From contig JADGJG010000697.1 of the NCBI GenBank assembly GCA_027596195.1, positions 1-14,055 of the forward strand: a stretch of 14,055 nt of DNA. The letters run 5' to 3'. This document shows positions 8,424-14,055 of the stretch, in pieces (position 1 is the stretch's first letter; every line of letters begins with the position of its first letter). The position numbers and the translations under genes were made by a program. The stretch is from Podochytrium sp. JEL0797 (taxonomy: Eukaryota > Chytridiomycota > Chytridiomycetes > Chytridiales > Chytriomycetaceae). Under the pieces are notes generated by a model. It had not been told where the DNA came from. It searched no databases and saw nothing but the letters and a program-made list of their open reading frames with translations.

Positions 8424-8722
8424 GGGGGGGATGGAAGAGGAAAAAAACGCGGTCTTGGTGTTCTGGAACAAATTTTTCGAATCTCCTTATCCCTCTCTTT
8501 TTTCCATTATTCATTTACTTTGTGGGAGGAGACGGAAATTACTCTGAGCTGCTTCGTTTCTCGGTGCATTTCCATTAAAAGCTTTTGCATACCTGACATG
8601 GGGGGAGCGAATTATTCTTCTCTCAGAGATTTCAACGCAAAATATGACATGAATGATGAAAAGCAAAATATCCCGTCGCGGACTCATAATAAGGGGGGTT
8701 TTGTTTTTGCCCAAAAACCGAC
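8424..8722. promoter_or_regulatory. Divergent promoter region, LRR gene / GPI10
   Basis: These 299 bases separate two head-to-head genes, so they must hold both transcription starts. I see no ORF of note and no clear TATA box. Pyrimidine-rich stretches (around 8476-8515) and A-rich ones (8437-8447, 8637-8671) are present but not diagnostic. Shared regulation is possible but unproven. Confidence 0.5.
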
Positions 8723-10731
8723 ATGTCAAGCCATGCCGACACCGTGCCGTTCCCATCCTGGCGCACCCTCCTCTTCCTCCTCGGTTTCCGAATCTACAAC
8801 GCCCTCTCCATCAAAACCTTCTTCAGCCCAGACGAGTACTGGCAAAGTCTTGAGGTTGCGCATGAATACGTTTTCGGGGTAGGATACCTCACGTGGGAAT
8901 GGACGCACAAAGTGAGAGGGTTCGCTCACCCCATGTTGTTTGCTGGGGTGTATAAAGTAGTTCAGGGGCTTGGTGGCGAGGATACGGAGTGGATTGTGAG
9001 TTTGGTTTGGCACCGTTTTTGTTTTGATGGCTCAAACTCGAAAAATCAGATTGTTGCGCCCAAGCTGTTTCAGGCCGTGTTTGCTGTTGTTGGGGATGTG
9101 TTTACGTACATGTTGGCTGTGAAGTTGTATGGCAAGGGTGCGGGCAAGTGGGCGGTGAGCAAACATGGTTCAAATTGGGGGGGTTTCGAAATCCGCCCTG
9201 ATCATCCAAAACGCAGCTTGTCGCTTCGTTGGTTTCGTTTTTCAACTTCTTTTGCGCCGTGCGGACATTCTCGAATAGTATTGAGACTTCGTTGACGGCT
9301 GTGGCCATGTATTATTGGCCTTGGAAAGTCTCGTCGAAAACCGTGTGGACGGCTGAACGCGTTCGGTGGGTGGGAGAAGCATTTCTTCTTCGAATGCGCC
9401 TGTTTTCTGATCGCGTCTATCTCTATAGGGAGTTTGAGATTTCGTTGTCGTTTGCTGCCGTCGCGTGTATTTTGCGACCCACCAACGCTGTGATTTGGAT
9501 TTATCTTGGGATTGCTCTCGTGTCGCAATTGAACTTTGGGGCGTTCAAAGTGGTCGTGCTTCGCGTTCTGATGATTGGGTAAGGCGACGCGGATAACACG
9601 AGCTCGTTTCGTCTGATCAAAAACCCCTTCGAAAGATCCATCGCACTCGCCATTTCGACTCTAATCGATGCCCAGTTTTACAACGAATGGACTTTTGTAC
9701 CCTACACGTTCCTCCAATTCAACCTGTCGCAAGGCATTTCAACGTTTTACGGCATACATACGTGGCATTGGTACCTCTCGCAGGGAATCCCGATCGTTCT
9801 CTTTACGTTCATCCCATTGACGGTCTACACGCTCAGCTACAACAACTCGATCCATCATGTGCGTGGAGTCATGGTGTTTACGACCGTTGTGTATAGTTTG
9901 ATTGCGCACAAGGAGTTTCGATTCATTATGCCACTCCTCCCACTCGCGCTTTGTGCGGCAGGCAACTCCCTCTACGAGCTTCAAGTACGTTCCTCAAGCG
10001 TCACGAGTGGATGGGGACAACACTGGTTCCGAATCGTGTTGTCGATCGTAGTACTCACGAACGCTATGGCCGCGTTTTATCTCGGAAGCGTTCATCAAAG
10101 AGGGGTTGTGGATGTGATGGGGTGGTTGAGGAAGGATGTGGGTGTGAGGGAGGGGGATGGGGTGTTGTTTTTGATGCCGTGTCATTCGACTCCGTTTTAT
10201 TCGCATTTGCATCGTGAGGGGGTGGAGATGCGGTTTGTTACTTGTGAGCCGCCGTTGGAGTGAGTTTTTCTTTGTTTTTTGGAGGGGGGGGGGAGCGGGT
10301 TCTAATCATGTTTTTCAGTCCTTTGATTGACAAGGAGACTTATCAAGACGAGTCGGATGTGTTTTACGCGGATCCTGTCGCTTTTGTGGATAGATATTTC
10401 TCAAAGGATGCGAGCTTGGGGGTTGCAGGCAAGCGAACGCAAACGGATCGGTTGATGGCCGTGCCTGGGCAGAATTCGTACCAGATTCAAGAGTACGTTT
10501 GGCCGAGTCGTGTGGTTGTGTTTCAAGTCTTGGTGGAAAGTCTTGGTGGGATTCTTGAGGAGCAAGGGTATATTCAGGTGAGACTTTTTTTATTTTGGAT
10601 TCGTTTTCTTTTTTCTCGACTCGCGACTAATCCAGGATTTATTTCTGAAGTGCGCCAAGTTTTTCAATAGTCATTTTCATGATGATTCTCGACGGAGAGG
10701 GGACGTGCTGGTTTTTTGTCGCAGCGCTTGA
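8723..10731 (+). CDS. GPI10: GPI mannosyltransferase III (PIG-B/Gpi10, GT22)
   Basis: Adds the third alpha-1,2-linked mannose to the GPI-anchor precursor on the luminal side of the ER, using dolichol-phosphate-mannose. Seven exons: 8723-8995, 9050-9154, 9217-9365, 9429-9578, 9636-10259, 10319-10577 and 10636-10731. They total 1656 nt, 551 aa, a normal length, and all phases agree. Diagnostic segments: FFSPDEYWQSLEVAHEYVFG (Asp37-Glu38, first luminal loop, as in GT22), YLTWEW, the RPTNAVIW region, YNEWTFVPYTFLQFN, STFYGIHTWHWYLSQGIP, HKEFRFIMPLLP, LMPCHSTPFYSHLH, TCEPPL and near the end FFNSHFHDD followed by RRRGDVLVFC. Many hydrophobic helices fit a polytopic ER protein. Exon 3 could be read through intron 3 without a stop; I place that intron at 9366-9428 (GTGGGT...TATAG) because this joins WTAERVR to EFEISLSF in phase. 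Intron 4 is needed to avoid a TAA. Confidence 0.95.
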
Positions 10732-11091
10732 CGTTTTGAATCAACGTTTTTAAAAACTCTAAATGTGATCAATAAACAAATTCGATCGATCGGTGTTTCG
10801 CTGATCTCAACAGATTTTCCACTTTGCCTCCACTTCCCGCCCCACCTTGGAACCTCGTCCGCCAAGTGCCAACACATTGGTGCCAAATTCAGCAACTGGT
10901 TTTTCAGGCTATTCCTTGTCATCAGGATTGAATGAGAGTCTTCCCTGCTCTTGCCTTAAGTAAAAAGGATTGTAATCGATTTGCAATTCGATTTGATATG
11001 CGGTTTGTGCGACCAAAGGAGAGGGCAATTTTTTCTCGATCTCTCCCGTGGAATCGGGATTTGAAATTCGCACCAAAGATTTCAACCAAAA
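10732..11091. other. Intergenic: GPI10 3' region and RING-LON promoter
   Basis: This is a 360-bp gap between two plus-strand genes. It begins with the GPI10 3' end (see the AATAAA at 10771) and must contain the promoter of the RING-LON gene. I see no conserved coding segment; the open stretches on the minus strand resemble nothing I recognise. The last about 130 bases contain repeated ATTTGAAATT/AATTCGATTTG-like AT-rich words but no clear element. Confidence 0.4.
10771..10776 (+). promoter_or_regulatory. GPI10 polyadenylation signal (AATAAA)
   Basis: An exact AATAAA lies 39 bases after the GPI10 stop codon, in an AT-rich stretch. The position is typical for a fungal 3' end. Motif match only. 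Confidence 0.45.
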
Positions 11092-13657
11092 ATGGAAGAT
11101 TGCTCCAGCGCCATGAGTGCGCTTCAATGCGGAGAGTGCGGGTCGCTTCTCTCTTTGCCCGTGACGCTTCCGTGCGGGGCAGCTGTGTGTGTTGGGTGTT
11201 TCCCCGTTCTGGGGCTTCCGTCGTCGGACACGGCGCCGTCACTCGCAGCGCCTTCGCACCTCGCGCTTCACACACACACGCCCACGCCCACGACGTCCAC
11301 TGCACTGCCCCCCAGTGCAGCCCTCCTCGCTGTGCCTGCCGCCGCCACTGTTGCGCCTTTGCTGGTGCGGTGTCCTTCTCCGCGCTGCCCCAAGGCGCTG
11401 CACAAGGTCGCCTCGAAGCCGCCGCCCATCGACGTTGTTGCCGCCCGCCTCCTCGCCACCATCGCACACAAGTCGCCCACGGCCCCGAAACCCGCCGACC
11501 TGATCCAGGACCTCGAATGCGGCCTGTGCTGCCAACTCTTCACACACCCCATCACGGCTCCCTGCGGACACTCCTTCTGCAGATCATGTGCTGTAGAAAC
11601 CGTAAACAAGTGCTCAAAGGCGTGTCCCTTCTGTCGCGCAAAAATGCCAAACAGTGACTACTTTCGGAAACGGTAACCATTTCGATCCAACCCCTAATAC
11701 ACCGCTAATCAGATACATTAGGCCCTGCAACAGAATCCTCCAAACCCTCGCAGAATGGGTCAAATCCTGCGACTCCCCATCCCAAAATATACCCGCAACG
11801 ATACCCCAACACACTCTGCGCCACACCACCTCCCAATCCTCGCTCCACGCCTTCCTCTCCTCCCTACCACGCTGCACTCCCGCGACTCCACCCACATCCC
11901 CACCAACACTCCCGAAAAACCAATTCATCATCCCCATCTTTGTCGGCTGCCGCACCCTCCTCCCCGGCGTGCCGTGCTACATGCAAATGTTTGAGCCGCG
12001 ATACCGTTCCATGATGCAAAAGATTATCTTCTTAAACAATCACCGGACGCCGGGGGACGACTGTCCCTGCGACTCGATGATGTATGGCGTGTGTTTGCGG
12101 GTTCAACACGAGTCTGAGGCTGCGAACACGCCGCAACCGGAAGTCGCGGGGATCAAGCGACGCAGGAGTGGTGGAGTCTCTTCCATGACGGGAGTCGAAT
12201 CCGAATCGACCCACGCTCCTTCGTCTTCCTCCGGAATCCAATCCACACCTACCTCGGCGTTCCTGGGACGCGGCGTATTCAGCAATTTCCTCCACTGTGC
12301 GCCTGCACGCTGTTGTGTTGGCGGTGACGCGTCGAAACTGCAGTCCTTGTCGCCGTGGATCGTGCCTGGCACGAGACCCGGAAGCACGTCCGAGTACATG
12401 GAGTTTGGGACCGCGTTAAAGTTGCGTAGTGTGAAGCCGATTTATGACGCGCCGCCACCTCCTCCTCCGTCTGCGACCGTGTCGTCTTCGTCGGCGATGG
12501 AATCGACCCCGGAACCCCGACATGACAGTGCGATGGAGGAGGACTTTTCGGATGAGGAGGAGGAGTGGGGGTCTTCTTCTGGAGACGATGATGCCATGTC
12601 AGTTCGGAGTGTGAGTAACGCGGGGAGTCGGACGAGGATGGTTCCCAACGCTAGCAGCCGGTCGAGTGGAAACACGCGTCGCACGAGCAGAAGCAGCACA
12701 TACAGCTCGCGTCCTACCACGCAACCTGCTACGCCTGTTGAACCATCGCGGTATCTCGTGGATGGGATTGGCACGTGGCGGTTCAAGGTGCTCGAACGCG
12801 GCGTATGTGACGGGTTGAACCTTGCGCTTGTACAACGGATTGAGGATTTGGATTTTGAGGATGAGGATGTGATGTGTGGGGGTGAGGAGGACGATGCGAC
12901 GTTGTCGGGGAGTGGAGGTGGGAGTGTGAGAGGTGAAGAGAAGGAGGTGTGTACGTTGTCTGACTGCGATTGCGCGGCTTCGCGAACGCATCGGGCAGCT
13001 GCTTTGGCACGGAAGGAGGAGGACAACGAGTCTCCTCTTACGAGTCCTACTACTGCCATATCGGCCTTCTCCAACCCAACCCCGCCACACCGCCGCACAC
13101 TCACGTCGACCCCCGACTCGGACTTTTACACATGCCCCGTTTCCGAATTCTTCAAAACCACGCGACTCAGTTCGTTTGCGAAATGCGTGTACAGTGGCGC
13201 GCGGTACCTTGCTTGTACGAAGCAACCCGCGTTTCCGTTTGACCTTAAGGCTTTGGCGGAGTCCACAGGGAGTGTGGGGAACCCACATCACAGACAGACT
13301 CGCATCGCGTTCGCAGGGGCGCAGAACGCGTATCTGCAGTTACTATACGTGCAGCTTGACGCGTTGTTGCGGAGGATCCTCACGTACCTCGCAACCGCGC
13401 TTCTTGCGAAACAGGAATCAACACCAGGGTACGACTCTGTGCTCCACTTTTTGCTCATTCACGGGGCTGTCCCGTCAGATCCTGCGCTTGTGACTTTTTG
13501 GATTGTGGGGGTGTTGGTTGTGGGGGTGGGGGGGTTTGTTGTGTTGGTGCGGGCTGTTGGGGGGGGGGTGGCGGGGCGGGTGGTGTGGGTGTTGGGGGTG
13601 GTGTGGTCGTGGGAGGTGTGGGGGAGGGGGGTTGAGACGGGGTTGGTGAAGGTGTGA
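11092..13657 (+). CDS. RING-LON domain protein (LONRF-like E3 ligase)
   Basis: Probable ubiquitin ligase of the LONRF type: RING fingers plus a LON-protease N-terminal (substrate-binding) domain, without the protease. Two exons, 11092-11672 and 11722-13657, joined by a 49-nt intron (GTAACC...TTAG); the CAG at 11710-11712 is an in-phase alternative acceptor adding three residues. The product is 838 aa. Residues 13-36 hold a RING-like start (CGECG, then PCGAAVCVGC) with Ala where His is expected. Residues 143-181 are a full C3HC4 RING: C143-x2-C146-x11-C158-x-H160-x2-C163-x2-C166 and C178-x2-C181 (CPFC). The LON domain starts near residue 262: IIPIFVGCRTLLPGVPCYMQ, MFEPRYRSM, MYGVCLRV, then YMEFGTALKLRSV, RYLVDGIGTWRFKVLERG, CDGLNLALVQRIED, and HGAVPSDPALVTFW near the end. 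Long Ser-, Pro- and acid-rich inserts split it. The last about 50 residues are Gly/Val/Trp-rich from a G/T-only stretch and may be out of frame. Confidence 0.85.
13497..13647 (+). repeat. G/T-rich low-complexity tract with many G runs
   Basis: The 3' end of the RING-LON exon turns into almost pure G and T on the plus strand, with repeated GTGGGGGTG-like words and G runs of 4 to 10 bases (for example at 13504-13508, 13522-13535, 13559-13568 and 13621-13630). The sequence could fold as G-quadruplexes on the coding strand. It is also the kind of tract where homopolymer length errors occur, so the reading frame here is uncertain. Confidence 0.6.
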
Positions 13658-13815
13658 AGTTTGGGAACTTTTTTTGACTAACGGCATGTTTTTTTGTGAG
13701 TAAATAGTAGTATGTATGTGATTTTCTTAGGAGTTAAGTCTTGTGTGGGAGAGTGGTGGAAGGAGAAAAGTAGGTGGTTCTATCCCTCGTCGCAACAAAC
13801 AAAGCTACGGCGTAT

Positions 13816-14042
13816 TCATAAATGGATGTAGTTGCGAACGAGTTGAATCAATTCGTAGATCTTTTGAACAAGCTCGGTGGAGTTGGAGTGGCGGTCCCGA
13901 ACTGCAGCGTGTCGTAACGTGCTAGTTCACAAGACAGGAAATTAGCACTCGGTCCTTTTTCACTTGACGTCCCTTTCTTTCGATATTGACCAGAGGGACG
14001 CGCTTGGTGCGTCGAGAGAGTCTGGAAAAGGGGGTCACTCAT
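13816..14042 (-). pseudogene. Repeat-family copy E: N-terminal block at contig edge
   Basis: The segment 13974-13990 is identical to 4867-4883 (tttctttcgatattgac), and tctggaaaag recurs at 14021-14030 and 4913-4922 with spacing that differs by one base. The minus strand gives MSDPLFQTLSTH from 14042, then, one frame over, RVPLVNIERKGRQVKKDRVL, matching SLFQTFSTQ and IVNIERKSTCQVQQVYP of copy B. Further on, 13923-13816 stays open and ends with a stop, giving TLRHAAVRDRHSNSTELVQK and YELIQLVRNYIHL, which faintly resembles the start of the coil block. The central block is absent. It is either a short or broken copy, or a gene with an intron I cannot place. The contig ends 13 bases beyond its ATG. 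Confidence 0.42.
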
Positions 14043-14047
14043 TGCGT

Positions 14048-14055
14048 GGGGGGGG
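14048..14055. other. Terminal G run
   Basis: The window ends in eight consecutive G. Together with the C/G-only start, both ends of the sequence stop in G/C homopolymers, which suggests the window is a whole contig bounded by low-complexity or unresolved sequence. Confidence 0.5.

Noticed and set aside
9229..9582. Reading GPI10 exon 3 straight through intron 3
   Set aside because: The frame stays open, but the extra 21 residues do not fit the family and a phase-matched GTGGGT...TATAG intron of normal size removes them.
10932..11657. 241-codon plus-strand open frame overlapping the RING-LON gene
   Set aside because: It is a different frame without the zinc-binding cysteine pattern; the frame starting at 11092 has both RING motifs.
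12442..13291. Minus-strand open frames of 220 and 230 codons
   Set aside because: Antisense shadows of the Ser/acid-rich RING-LON inserts, with low-complexity composition and no domain.

Overview
The window looks like a short nuclear contig from a fungus, most likely an early-diverging zoosporic (chytrid-like) one. The reasons are compact protein genes split by many short spliceosomal introns (about 49-106 nt, with one of 281 nt), GT...AG boundaries, AATAAA signals after plus-strand genes, and gene content (tyrosinase, V-ATPase subunit D, GPI mannosyltransferase III, GT90 glycosyltransferase, LRR protein, RING-LON protein). No prokaryotic features, tRNA, rRNA or CRISPR were seen. The phylum is an inference; the eukaryotic nature is clear because conserved domains are only restored after phase-consistent splicing.

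Layout from left to right. Bases 1-114 are almost pure G/C low-complexity sequence, probably a contig-end artefact. A minus-strand GT90 (CAP10-like) glycosyltransferase follows, with only its first exon present (161-414). Next, also on the minus strand, is a four-exon secreted tyrosinase (641-2975; 704 aa after splicing) with a complete pair of copper sites and a very long, sequon-rich C-terminal tail. Between 3391 and about 5195 lies a block of broken, partly inverted copies of one unrecognised protein family. Then come VMA8 (5261-6603, plus, 7 exons, 249 aa) and, tail to tail with it, a 506-aa leucine-rich-repeat protein (6649-8423, minus, 5 exons). The LRR gene shares a 299-bp divergent promoter region with GPI10/PIGB (8723-10731, plus, 7 exons, 551 aa). 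A double-RING plus LON-domain protein (11092-13657, plus, 2 exons, 838 aa) follows. The right edge (13816-14042, minus) holds another fragment of the unrecognised family, and the window ends in a run of eight G.

The recognised genes are housekeeping or secretory functions and do not form a pathway. GPI10, GT90 and tyrosinase all act in or pass through the secretory pathway, and VMA8 serves the vacuolar/endomembrane proton pump, but fungal neighbours are usually independent and I infer no cluster. The most unusual content is the unrecognised repeated family: its copies share conserved reading frames, so they once coded for protein. One copy has its central block inverted in place relative to its neighbour, and a further piece sits at the far end of the window.
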